A stretch of DNA of 64,000 nt from Amphibalanus amphitrite (lineage: Eukaryota; Arthropoda; Thecostraca; Balanomorpha; Balanidae): positions 434,001 to 498,000 of the forward strand of contig NW_024881868.1 of the NCBI RefSeq assembly GCF_019059575.1. Direction: 5' to 3'. This document shows positions 35,740-52,737 of the stretch, one piece after another (the first letter of the stretch is position 1; every line of letters starts with the position of its first letter). The translations under genes and the position numbers were made by a program. The notes beneath the pieces were generated by a model. The model was given only the letters and a program-made list of their open reading frames with translations, made no database searches and was not told where the DNA came from.

Positions 35740-36856
35740 CCAGCCGCAGCCAGATACATACAACAGAATAGCATTCATTCAACCGTATTTAATAAGAGCG
35801 TAGGTAGTTCATAAATGCACCAGTATGCTTGACCTTGTATTCAATGCATCCTTACCAACCATTTTTTTTTTTATAAACCAAGACTTGGTTTACCAACCAA
35901 GTCATGCAAAGTCGAGGGAAGACAGCAAGTATACCTGATACCAGGCAACATTATCAGTAGAAGGATTCGCATTTCACACAGCACAAAAATTTTGAGAGGA
36001 GGCATTTCATCGAAGTGCGTTAGCAATGCTAAACCAGGATCAGGTATGCTCTGTAAATGATTATCCGTCGTCTTATTTCATATTCTATAACACCGCAGAG
36101 CAACATGCAATCATATTACATGACATAAATTATATCTAGTCATCACACATCACAGATAAGGACACATTGAGGGTAAGGTCAATTCTGATGATACTGAATT
36201 TTTGTGACCATTTTCTTCATGACACCTAACATAAACAGACATGATTCCCCAACTTCATATGGATACGCTAAGACACTTTTATAGCCAGTCCTCCAGTCAC
36301 TATAGACACGAACAAAAGCTCACGGGCGGGATGGAGATGCGAGCGAACCAAACCGCGCCCGTGTGCGACTGATGTATCCCTAACTGTGAACACCAGCCAG
36401 TCCGACCAGCCACGGTCCCAGGGGGCGAGGTATTTACGAGCCGGCGAGTTACGAAGTCACGCGCCACATCGTGTCAGCTAGTCAGGGGCCTGTCATCACC
36501 TGTGCACAAATGAACCAAATGGGGCCCATCCCGCACATAGCACACGAGTTGCCATCAGAAATCAGCCAGAAGACGGTCGAGCACGCGTCATTTACTGCAT
36601 TGTTTGTGAGAAAGTCGTGAAAAACAACAAAAAGACAATTTGGCAAAGCTTGGGAAGACCAGCCTCAACCTTCTTCAAGCATTGCGCAATGTTGGGGATA
36701 GCGTAAGAATTCAACTAATTTTAACCCTGTCATGTAGCAATAAACCACCTAAACTGGATCTGGGCGCCGACGACACCATCTGACACTCGATGACGCTCGA
36801 TGACAGTCGATGACGCTCGCTGACGCCGCGGCGGCGCGGCGGCGCGGAGCGGCCAG
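35740..36856. other. Downstream region of the candidate prepropeptide gene
   Basis: Mostly unique-looking. At 36779-36823 a roughly 10-bp unit CTCGATGACG/GTCGATGACG is repeated four to five times, just beyond the stop codon of the minus-strand gene, followed by a GGCGGCGC run. No clear minus-strand polyadenylation signal was found. Confidence 0.3.
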
Positions 36857-37934
36857 TCACTGATAGCTGGCGCCGTACGCCGTCATGCCGTCGCTGTTGA
36901 CTAGATGCGCTGTTCGGCTGGACGGCCGCAGAGGGATGTCATCCGCGGGCCGGCGCAAGCGACGCCCAAAGATCCGACCCAGCAGACTGAGGTCGTCGGA
37001 GCGTCCAGGGGCGCGCAGGTGGTGGTGGGAACCTGGCCTGAAACCAGCGGGTGGACCGTTCAGCAACGGCTGCAGAGAACGAAATGTGGCAGAAAGATGA
37101 ATCAGATGCAAACATCTAACGTTATCTTTATTCACTTCTATTCTGTTTTTATCATTAACTATCGTCTGCTATTGACGCGATCCGGTTCTAATAGCGACAA
37201 CCGAATTCACGGGATGGCGACCCTCGTGTGGATGCTGAATGTTTTATGCTTCCATTAAGGCTGAGAACAACCGAGCTAAAACAGGAAGGGGCTGATTCTA
37301 TACGAGACGGGCTAATGAAATCACCTTAGTGGCGCGCTAGAAATGACCGGGAGACATTTAGAAGTCTCAGAATCCAATTACGTCTCACTTTGTCTAACGA
37401 AAATAGCAAGCACGTCTTTGCACAAAAGTCAAACAACTCAATAGGTGTGCTGAATCCACCAGTGGACGATCCAGAATCCTCTTATCTTATTTTGAAAATA
37501 GGTATTCCCGAAACGCATAGCGGCCTGTCACCAACCACGCTGAAAGACGTCAGGCTAATGCAGTTTCGTCAAAGTTTTCATTTTCTGCTTACGGCAAGTT
37601 GTAGACCTAACTATGATGTGCATTGAGCAGTACCTGTAACCGCGCGCTGTAAGTTCGAGATCCCGAACGAATTACAAAGGCTTCGCTCACCCGGCCCGAG
37701 TTTGACTATGGGCACTCACATGTAGGCGCGTTTGGAGGTGAACAAGGTGAAGCTGCAGCGACAGCCGCCGACCACGCCGCTGAAGCCGGTGGACTTGCAG
37801 AAGACGCTGCAGTCGAAGCGCTTGTCGGCGTCGCTGCTGGAGGCGGCTGACGTCACCAGCGCGGCCACGCCGACCGCCAGCAGCAGCGGCGCCACGCCAC
37901 ACGGCGTCAGCGCGCCCCGAAATGATGACGTCAT
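36857..37934 (-). CDS. Candidate neuropeptide/peptide-hormone precursor (131 aa, four-cysteine peptide)
   Basis: Two minus-strand exons are inferred, 37934-37720 and 37037-36857, joined in phase 2 (donor AT|GTGAGT, acceptor GGTTTCAG|GC), restoring an open frame to a TGA at 36857. Residues 1-33 look like a signal peptide (VAPLLLAVGVAALVTSA core). DADKR then gives a dibasic site, followed by a 28-residue segment (40-67, starting FDCSVFCKSTGF) with cysteines at 42, 46, 58 and 60, ending at a second KR (68-69). The second exon encodes a His/Arg-rich spacer, a stretch ending LLGRIF-G-RR (a classic amidation plus dibasic signal at 96-98), LRR and an acidic C-terminal tail. The organisation fits a regulated secretory precursor. 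I do not recognise the peptide as a known arthropod family. The exon join is inferred; a more proximal AG at 37070 would cause an early stop. Confidence 0.6.
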
Positions 37935-37936
37935 CA
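37923..37936. promoter_or_regulatory. TGACGTCA palindrome at the prepropeptide start codon
   Basis: TGATGACGTCATCA is a perfect 14-bp palindrome overlapping the initiator ATG (37934-37932, minus). The core equals the CREB/ATF consensus. It may simply be coding sequence. Confidence 0.25.
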
Positions 37937-38033
37937 CTGGTCGGGAGCGCGGACTGTGGACGTTGCAGCATAGCTGTCACTAGCAACAATGAAACACGGA
38001 AAACATAACACAAACATAAGTGCTATTATTCCT

Positions 38034-38258
38034 TGTCGTAGAAGAATAACCTTATGCTCACTATCTTTTAACAATCCGAAAATTAGCCTAAAATCAATGA
38101 ATATATTTCGGAAACGTTCCCTCTTCAGTTCAAAAAGTTAACTATGATAGTTAACTTTTTGAACTGAAGAGGGAACGTTTCCGAAATATATTCATTGATT
38201 TTAGGCTAATTTTCGGATTGTTAAAAGATAGTGAGCATAAGGTTATTCTTCTACGACA
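38034..38258. repeat. Perfect 225-bp palindrome flanked by a 12-bp direct repeat
   Basis: Two 112-bp arms are exact inverted copies around a single G at 38146 (centre GTTAACTATGATAGTTAAC). TGCTATTATTCC occurs on both sides (38021-38032 and 38259-38270). The start codon of the candidate prepropeptide gene lies 100 bp away. It could be a foldback insertion, a template-switch duplication or an assembly artefact. Confidence 0.85.
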
Positions 38259-38428
38259 TGCTATTATTCCTCATAAAAAACGATTTAGGTATGTTTATGC
38301 ACTTACCGATCGTACTTTTTCCATTAACAATAATAGGTGTTTGCCTTATCTTTTAAAGATATAGGTATTTATTTCCCTTATTTTTTTTTTATAAATCATG
38401 CTTCACTAGAAGCATGTGACTTTTCCAA

Positions 38429-39141
38429 CACTGGCGGATCCAAGGGCGGATCCGGCGGGGAGTGGAGGGGACTCGCAGCGCCCGAAAACGATTAAAATTT
38501 GTCGTTTTTTAATAGAAAGGATATAAAAAAAAAATATCAGGAAAAGCTTGCTTTTAAGGCATCATACTTACTACTTTTTTGAAATTTGCTTTTTGCTTCA
38601 GTGTTATTATTTTTCATGCTTAAAATGATCAAAAGAGAAAATATTAAATATTTACTAAAGGAATTTTCAAAATATTTTCATACGGAAAGAAATTGTTTCC
38701 ATCTTTGGAAGATGCTAGATATTGGTCGCGGCGGAAGCTGATTACACGTTGACCAATCACATTACCTAGTTCAAACCAGCCGCATACTGATTGGCTGACG
38801 ATTGGCCTCTGTCACAGGTGGCTGCAATCTTGGAATTCTTCCGTACTAGGGGAGCATTCCGCCGTAAAGGAATGATATCGGTACTAAGACCGACAAATCT
38901 TTGGCTAAGGTGATCGTTGGGGAGTAAAAACTTCAGATTTGTGGCAAGTCTGACTCTCAGCTCATGAACTATTAAAGGCTATTTCAGTTCCCAAATCCAT
39001 GTCAAAAATGGTCTATTTCCTTAAAACGGACAGCAGTGCATAAAGAATCGAAATCCAAGGCGTTTGTAAATTTGGAGATGCTTTTTCGGGGGTTATGCCC
39101 CACCCGCAGTGTCCGAGACCGCCTTTCTGGATCCGCCTATG
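38429..39141. mobile_element. Possible element with GGCGGATCC ends
   Basis: The left CACTGGCGGATCCAAGGGCGG and right CTGGATCCGCCTATG are imperfect inverted copies similar to the ends of the short hAT-like MITEs. No flanking duplication was found, so boundaries are provisional. No coding capacity seen. Confidence 0.3.
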
Positions 39142-39727
39142 TATCTAAACGAGGTTAGTAAGGACCTCTCTACTTTCATAAGAAGTTCACCTGGTCTTTA
39201 AACGGAAAAGATAAATCATTATGAGCCACCTGCCCCGACCCTATAGGCTTGATCGCCATAGCGGAATAATAAGAACAATAAGAAGCCTTGATAGCACTGC
39301 AGACTTGGTATAGGATATCAAGCAGTATACGATATACATTCATATGTATAATGAGTTTAAGTGAGTTAAAGTGCAACAATTTTGGCTACGAAAATGTCGA
39401 TCAGTATGTAAATATATACAAAGCAAGAAAACGGCAGGCATATATTCTGCCGCTAAAAACGGAACCTGATCTCACCAAATTGCTGGTCATTATCTTATTA
39501 CCTATGATGATAGGCAGATTATAGGCAGATGACTATGTAAACACGGCGCAATGCAGCTACTTTAGACTTGAATCTGTGAGCTCGCTAAGTATCCATAAGA
39601 ATGTACCTAATGATTGAGACACGCGATACAGCAGAGAAGAGACAATTTAGTAACGGACTTCTGAGCTCGCAGCACGTCCCTGGGAACGTATGCAGTGGGA
39701 TGAAATATGTCAATTGCGTTTGAAGCT
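39142..39727. other. Spacer before the foldback element
   Basis: No gene or repeat recognised. Confidence 0.3.
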
Positions 39728-41689
39728 CAATATTGTAGCTGGGGCGTTCCACGACAAATCGACAAGTGCCCTGCACCCTCATATTTTATTTTTTGCTTAA
39801 AATTGGTCTAATGGGTTGTGATGGGCGGGGAAGCCAGCCGTGGCAAGGATTTTTTCTTCGAACAACGGTTTCCGAGATATAGCCTCGGGCAATTCCTGGA
39901 TGTCGCGCTGCAGCCCTATGTTTGGCGGCCTATAACTCAAAAACTATTGGTTTCTACTATAAAAACTTTATACGGTTCAAATCACAATCAACCAACAAAC
40001 ATTTTGGCTATCTCGGATTTCCAATTTTTGAAAATTTTGATCACGTGACCTTTTGACCTATTTTTCGAAGAGTGACCTTTATATTTTCCCCACTGAAAGT
40101 TGCAATTTTGTCTGATGACGATTAAAGCCTTATCAATTGTCATTCATATGAGAAAATAAAAAAAGTGGATATCGCCCTGCGTTGACCTCAGGTCAGGTCA
40201 TTTTTATGACCTGTCCGTTATTACGAGCGAAAGCGACAGTGAGATCTCGAGAATAAAGCAAGATAGCGACAAGCGGTAAACGGTGCATGGTACAAATGGA
40301 TAAGGTCTATAATTTTTACTGGGGTCATTTTCAGGTCAGATCAAAGATGACGTCACAGGAGCAAAAAGGAAGTCAAAATTGCGGCACTACATATATATGA
40401 AGTTTTTCTCGAATAACTTTCAAGGTATCCCAGCTAGGAACAAACTAATATCACCATCGTGATCCTCTCGTCGATCCGCATCGAAACATATGTATGTTGA
40501 CCTCGAAAGGTCAAAAGGTCAAAAGTTGACCTTGGGTCACGTGACCTAAGGTCAACTTTTGACCTTTCGACCTTTCGAGGTCAACATACATATGTTTCGA
40601 TGCGGATCGAAGAGAGGATCACGATGGTGATATTAGTTTGTTCCTAGCTGGGATACCTTGAAAGTTATTCGAGAAAAACTTCATATATATGTAGTGCTGC
40701 AGTTTTGACTTCCTTTTTGCTCCTGTGACGTCATCTTTGACCTGACCTGAAAATGTCCTTTGTAAAAATTATAGACCTTATCCATTTGTACCCTGCACCG
40801 TTTACCGCTTATCGCTATCTTGCTTTATTCTCGAGATCTCGCTGTCGCTCCCGCTCGTCACGTGACCTAAGGTCAACTTTTGACCTTTCGACCTTTCGAG
40901 GTCAACACACATATATTTCGATGCGGATCGACGAGAGGATCACGATGGTGCTATTGGTTTGTTCCTAGCTGGGATACCTTGAAAGTTATTCGAGAAAAAC
41001 TTCATATATATTTAGTGCCGCAATTTTGACTTCCTTTTTGCTCCTGTGACGTCATCTTTGACCTGACCTGAAAATGACCTCATTAAAAATTATAGACCTT
41101 ATCCATTTGTACCCTGCACCGTTTACCGCTTGTCGCTATCTTGCTTTATTCTCGAGATCTCACCGTCGCTCCCGCTCGTAATAATGGACAGGTCATAAAA
41201 ATGACCTGACCTGAGGTCAACGCAGGGCGATATCCACTTTTTTTATTTTCGCATATGAATGACAATTGATAAGGCTTTAATCGTCATCAGACAAAATTGC
41301 AACTTTCAGTGGGGAAAATATCAAGGTCACTCTTCGAAAAATAGGTCAAAAGGTCACGTGATCAAAATTTTCAAAAATTGAAAATCCGAGATAGCCAAAA
41401 TGTTTGTTGGCTGATTGTGAGTTGAACCATACAAAGTTTTTATCGTAGAAAACCAATAGTTTCTGAGTTATAGGCCGCCAAACATAGGGCTGCAGCGCGA
41501 CCTGCTGGAATTGCCCGAAGCTATATCTCGGAAACCGTTGTTCGAAGAAAAAAATCCTTGCCACAGCTGGCTTCCCCGCCCATCACAACCCCTTACACCA
41601 GTTTTCAACGAAAAATAAAATATGAGGGTGCAAATTTAATTTTTTATTTGTCGATTTGTCGTGGAACGCCCTAGCTACAATAAATATGA
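39728..41689. mobile_element. Foldback element with 0.8-kb inverted arms and a partial third arm
   Basis: Ends are inverted: ATTGTAGCTGGGGCGTTCCA at 39728 and TGGAACGCCCTAGCTACAAT ending at 41689. The left arm runs to the centre CAC|GTG at 40540/40541. A first right arm of about 318 bp (40541-40858) is followed, again from GTCACGTGACCTAAGGTCAA, by a second, complete right arm (about 40859-41689). The arms contain GGTCA/TGACC words, TGACGTCA (40349, 40724, 41047) and the GCAAGATAGCGACAAGCGGT segment also found in the TTAA element at 22387-23403. Arms differ by scattered substitutions, so it is not recent. A clean target duplication was not resolved. Confidence 0.7.
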
Positions 41690-41703
41690 AATAACAAAGT
41701 CCG

Positions 41704-42235
41704 TTAAAGGGACCCTCCCACCTTCAAAAAGTTAATGAATCGGCATAAAAATGATTCCCTTGGTTCGGAAAGATAAAAAAAAATGAATAGCTACCAAATT
41801 TCACCGAAAAATATTCACTGGTTTTCAAGATATTAGGCTTTTACTTTTGCTTACTTTTTGGGATCTTCGCTGTTCCTAGCGACTTTATTTGAAATTGTGG
41901 CACTTGTTGCGCGCAAAACAGCATTTACCGCCGCGTGCTACCAAACGTTTTAGTAAAATATTTAAAATCGTTAGATCTCCGCTGACGTCACAAATTCTAA
42001 GGGGGCATTCCAATGCATTAGCCCCTTAGAATCCGAAAACTGCAAGTTTGAAATTCCATATCTCCGAATTAAAGCAATTTTCGATGTTGTGAGTGCCCAA
42101 ACCGGTATTTGCAGGCCATGGCCACTAATTTGAGACCCGGCCGCGTTATTCAGTCTGATTTAATGTTTGCGTGTTCAGCAATGAGGGCCGAGGGGGCACC
42201 TAGACTGCGCTGAGATATCGGGACTGTTCCCTTTA
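41704..42235. mobile_element. AGGGAC-end element
   Basis: TTAAAGGGACCCTCCCACC at the left and GGGACTGTTCCCTTTA at the right are imperfect inverted ends, similar to 34077-35739. The right flank is TTTA rather than TTAA. The left third is homologous to 30364-30535. No coding capacity seen. Confidence 0.5.
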
Positions 42236-42325
42236 TCCGTACCAGGCCGACGCACACGACGCCCTGAGCTGTTCCACGTACCTCGTGGAAGTGGCAGGGT
42301 GGACTCTGTGAGGAGAGGAGGCTTT

Positions 42326-43219
42326 CATGGTGTGTCAAAAGTGGAAATAGCCGCCCGGCTTTAGTTCGCCAGCCTTGTCAATAGATGGCAGTACCACAAT
42401 ATGGGCAGCGGATCGTGCAATTGACGTCAAATTTTCATTATCTGCTAAGAATTGAATGGCGGATCTTTTCATGCAAGATTCAAGTAAATCGGTCCACAAC
42501 TTTTCTAGCAACAGAGATATGAAGTCAAACACCCTGCCAGAGCGGCGGCGCGGCGGCCGGCGGCGCCGTGAACGGTTCCGAATTGGCACTGCACTAAAAC
42601 CTGTTAACTGCTGGGAATAGTTATTATAGCAAAATTTTCATTCAAGTGAGGAATAACCAAGGGCAGGAAGTATGTATGCTTGTGTGCGTACTGTGTAAGC
42701 CAAGAAACTGCATTAGCAGATACTCGCTAATATTAGATCCAGCCAAGTCCAAACGCATTCCAGGGGATTTGTTTCTAATGGGTCAACAATATTTATCGTT
42801 CGAGGGCGGATACAGTTTTAACAATACAAAAAATATTTTTGCACAGCTCTATTCCTTGAACAATTCTCTTCAACGCCTCATTCCTAGCGAATTAGCCCAC
42901 CCTGGTTGAATAAATAACGCGATTTCGCCACAAGGTCGCGGAAAACCGACCGAAAACGGCCGCGCTCAACGTTAATTTGGGCATGCAGACTCTTAAAAAC
43001 TCGTATTGGGCGGATAGGGTTTCCCAGGTATTGGCTCCAAAACACCGCATTCGGCTCCCGAATACGTCCAAGTGACCCGCCTCGTTCCTAGTTAAGCTCT
43101 AATTAGATCAAGTGACTCATAAGGAGCGAAAAAGCGACAAAAAGCATGAATTTCCCAATGGCGGCGGGCTGCCGGGTTGCCAGACGGCGCACCGGCTATT
43201 TCCACTTTTGACACACCAT
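42326..43219. mobile_element. Non-autonomous element with GGTGTGTCAAAAGTGGAAAT ends
   Basis: Inverted ends of 28 bp begin CATGGTGTGTCAAAAGTGGA (42326) and mirror at 43191-43219. CATG is self-complementary, so it may be part of the inverted repeat or a 4-bp duplication. No transposase frame; the frame at 42646-42909 is unrecognised. Confidence 0.55.
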
Positions 43220-43516
43220 GTTTGGTGCGAGTTCCTTAACTGCTCAACTCGCTTATGCAGGATAACCATCAGAGCGACTTATTCCAGCCGTCCCGATCTT
43301 TGAGATCGGACTTAGTTCAGTTTGCTGGTCGTCAGGGCTCTTACGTATGCTAACTCCGTGGTAGGAAGTAGCATGTAAAGTTGCGTCGTGCTGTTTTTAT
43401 TACGTAGTTACATGCATTTTCATTTATAATGTGTGCTTCTTTTAACACCATCTCCTTCTACTATTACATCCTCTTATCATCTTCTCCATACCATTTACAC
43501 TATTTTAACGTTTATT
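43220..43516. other. Spacer between mobile elements
   Basis: No gene or repeat recognised. Confidence 0.3.
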
Positions 43517-44554
43517 TTAACCCTCGCCGGCCGAGGGGGAGGCGGGTGCCGCCCCCCCCCCCCATAGGGTTTTTTCGCGATAGCTCCGAACACGCTGGCG
43601 ATAGAGAGCTGAAACGTGGCATACCTGACCTTTGATCCAAGCCGGATCTTTTGACACCAACCGCATTTTTGGGTCAGGTCAGGTCACTGACCTATGACGT
43701 CATAAGTGAACCTCTGCACGGTCTTCAGATGTCGCAACTTCGCAACGCCCTCACTGCCAGAGGAGATGTCACAGGGAAATGAAACTTGCAGGATCTAGTA
43801 TCCATTATGAGTCCCACAACTTGTATATCTCGGATTTTTCCTAAAGGTCATATGAGGTCAGGTCATTTTCGTGACCTCACCATTATAAGTCAATGGGGAA
43901 AAATTCAAACTGCTATTCTGGAGCCGGGAACGATCTCCAACTATCTCAAGCACACAGAATCGTGATTTGATGCACTCCTTGCAAGGTTAGATGCGTCACT
44001 TTTGCAATGTTGACCTTGCGTGACGTCATTTATGACGTCATCAAGGTCATAATAGTTTTTCGTCAATAACCCTTGATCAAATTGAGCTAGCGAGTCGGGA
44101 AAGCCACCAATGGACTCAGGAAGACCTGCCGAATCGAATGATATGCGACATGACCTCTTTCGACCAACTTCGTGACCTGGGGGTGCTGACCTGACCTTGA
44201 CCTGAGGTCAACACCCCAAGTTGACCTGACCCGGACAAAAAGTATATCATTCGACGCGCCTGTGCGAGACGAACACGATTCTGCCAAAATCGGCGCTCTG
44301 CGGCCGTTTTTTTGCGAAGTTATTCACCAAAAACTGAACCGTACCTTGGGGCACTTGACATGACCTCAGAGGTCACCGGTTGACCTAGGACCTTAAAATC
44401 GGGTACCAATCTCTGCGTCTCGTAACGGCGCACACGCTCGTTTTTTTCGCGACGCACTAGCTCCACCAGGGGCGAAACGGCGAGGGGGGGTCGTACCCCC
44501 CCCCCCCCTCGGCCGGCGCGTATGTAGAAAACCAATAGGTCCGGCGAGGGTTAA
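43517..44554. mobile_element. TTAA/CCC-type element, intact ends
   Basis: TTAACCCTCGCCGGCCGAGG at the left, TCCGGCGAGGGTTAA at the right (TTAA 43517-43520 and 44551-44554). Hairpins at 43537-43563 and 44484-44509. GGTCAGGTCAGGTCA near 43672-43686, TGACGTCA near 44020-44038, TGACC array near 44187-44205. Confidence 0.8.
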
Positions 44555-44876
44555 CCTCATTTTCTCACTTTATGGTAAACTGCTCTGATTTATCATCATT
44601 TGTTCTTATTTTATTTTATTTTGTATTCATCCTCTTACCCATGCGGCCTCCACTTATCCTTTTATGGCATTCATGTTTTTGCGTTTTTTGCGCTTTTACC
44701 ACACATTATACATATATTTACACATTTTATTCATTACTGCATCAGCGTTTGCCGTTTTGGTATGGATGTCTTTGTGTGTGCGTGTTTGTGTGCTTATCAG
44801 TGTTTGTGTGTGCTATGACTGCAGCCGTAACTGGGCCTTAGCCTGTGGTTGTTTTTTGGTCAAATAAACAAATAAA

Positions 44877-44995
44877 TAAACAAATAAACAAATTTGGCTA
44901 TCTCAACTCAAAACTAATGTTAAGGTGGGATGGTCACTTTAACCCTCGCCCGCACATGCCATTTTCCCATCCTAGAACGCACATGTTTCGAATAA
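44877..44995. mobile_element. Abutting end fragments of an AGGGAC element and a TTAA/CCC element
   Basis: GGCTATCTCAACTCAAAACT...AAGGTGGGATGGTCACTTTAA (right end of an AGGGAC-type element) runs directly into TTAACCCTCGCCCGCACATG, the same left end as at 32638. They share TTAA 44939-44942. Only about 55 bp of the second element remain. Confidence 0.5.
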
Positions 44996-45188
44996 CGAAT
45001 AAGATTCGAAACTTCATCACCATGGAGCAAAGATAAATTGTATGTAAATATTGCCGCCCTAAGCTGTTTGAATTTTGATTAAAACACTTATGAAAATTTT
45101 GTACCAGTTTCATTGGGTGGGAGATAATTAGAAAATGGTTCGGTTGACGAGCTTATGGTGACCCGCACAAGTCATCTTGGGGTATGTA

Positions 45189-45417
45189 CAGGCCTCGCGA
45201 GATTAAGCGGTAGGTTTTGCACTTTTACATTTCCGGTTATATCTCAGAAACTAATCGATCTACGATGAAGCCATTTTACACGACCATGGTGGCCGGCTTG
45301 TTACCCAACAAGTCAATCGCATCTTCAACACTTAAAAGCTTAAGACAACGAAGATATAGCCTGAAGTACACTAAATTTTCTAGGTGAAAAACCTACCGCT
45401 AAAACCCGCGAGACCTG
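45189..45417. mobile_element. TA-flanked MITE (Tc1/mariner-like)
   Basis: Inverted ends of about 34 bp: CAGGCCTCGCGAGATTAAGC at 45189 and, read on the other strand, CAGGTCTCGCGGGTTTTAGC ending at 45417, each followed by GGTAGGTTTT. TA dinucleotides flank both sides (45187-45188 and 45418-45419), as for Tc1/mariner insertions. Confidence 0.6.
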
Positions 45418-45786
45418 TACCTACCACTTCTCACTTCCGCACGTTCAGGACTCATACTCGCCCTGGCTCGTCGTGAGCCGACCCAAAAGGCGTCTGTCCG
45501 GTCATTACCACTTCAATTTTTCAATAAGAAAAAAAAAGAAAAAAGGCATTGACAAAAAAATGTTATTTAGCAATTGAGCCAAAAATCGTCCCGGCGGCAG
45601 CGCGGTGTCGTGCCGGCGCCTCACCTGAGCGGCGTCCCAGGCCGTCCCGCGTCGGTGACCGGCGCGTCTCACCCCGACTGACCGCCGGACGTCCCGGCAC
45701 GCCAAGACGACTCCGACTCCGCCCCCGACCTCTCCGCCAATCACACTCCGTCCCAAACGGTGGCGTCAGAGGACGTGGGAGGAAAT

Positions 45787-45794
45787 TATAAAAG
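45787..45794 (+). promoter_or_regulatory. TATA box with downstream initiator candidate
   Basis: TATAAAAG follows a GC-rich block (45590-45780), and TTCAGATACAGTTC lies 25-35 bp downstream where an initiator is expected. It could serve a 5' UTR exon of the thyroglobulin-domain gene that starts coding at 47063. No transcript evidence. Confidence 0.35.
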
Positions 45795-45819
45795 GTTTCC
45801 AATCACTAACTGTTCAGAT

Positions 45820-47062
45820 ACAGTTCACTGTATTGCACTTATATACTGCAAAAATATACACATACATAGGTATAGTACTTAAATCGACAGAAAAGAGTAA
45901 ATTGGGAGGATTTCCGATCATGGTCCCAAACTCATTACATGATAGGTATAGCTTCTTAAATACATATAGCTTTAAATAAATAGCTTTTTCTATTTATTTT
46001 TATACGTATATAATTACGTGAATGACGTTAAATAATTTGCGGTAAGTGGTGTAACCGATGATCTATGTATTATTGGGGTTGTTTGTACCGAGGGTTGCTG
46101 GAGCCTCTCCTCGTCATTTCGCCCTTTATAGAGCTAAACTGTAAAAAAGATGCAAAACTCTATTCTATAGAACTTTGCAAAAAAGCGAGCGCATCCGGCA
46201 TGCACCGATACGAGACGCGACAAACAGTATGCAGTATGTACCTAAGCAAATTTAAGTTCTCATGTCAACCGTTGAATTCTGAAGTGAGAATAAATGCCCC
46301 AAAGGCAAAGTTTTTATTTGTGGTCAATAGCTTCGCAAAAAAATGGTCGGAGAGCCGTTTTTGGTAGCATCGTGTTCATCACGCTCATGCGCGTCGAGTG
46401 TCCGAGTATTTTCCATTCGGGATTGGTCAGCTTACGGTGTTAACCTCAGGTCAAAGTCGGGTCAAAGCTACTCATGTCACGAAGCTGGTCAAAGGAGGTC
46501 GTGCCACATATCATTCTATTTGGCAGGTCCTTATGAGTCCATAGGTGACTCACGGTGCGCGAGTTAGCACACAGAGAGGAGACTCTAAGTAGCGGCTCAT
46601 CCCACATCTGCCCGATAAAACAGCAGTGGTCGACAGGGCAAGGAAGAGAGGGACCAGTACAGTAGCGGTTGACCTCTCCACTACATCTCTTATCGCTGGG
46701 ATATGGGTCTGTCTCTTAGTAGTTGTTCATCACTCCGATACACCGATGCCACTCTCTATCGTGGCGCCTATCTATGTGACGTCACGGCGGCCTATATCGG
46801 CGCTGATTTGGGCCAGATCCGGGGATCAGCGGTGCCGTGATACCGCCAGGGCCGCCTTCTATCGGGTCCAACCGGGCGCCGAGTGGAGGCAAACGGATAT
46901 CAGACAGAGACGAGCCGGACTGACGGTGGGGTACCGGTGGGTGCCTGTGAGGGTGGTCCTGCGGTGCTGAGTGTTGCACAGGGAGGTCCAGTTCTGAGCC
47001 GGAGGCGGTTCGGGCTGCAGCAGGGAGAAGGTCGTCTGGCGCAGGCTGAGGTCGGTCCCGCG
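45820..47062. other. 5' region of the thyroglobulin-domain gene
   Basis: AT-rich to about 46.3 kb, then GC-rich from 46.75 kb. The frame of the first coding exon is open upstream of 47063, but no in-frame ATG precedes it, so this part is probably 5' UTR. No repeat recognised. Confidence 0.3.
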
Positions 47063-52737
<5,675 letters not shown>

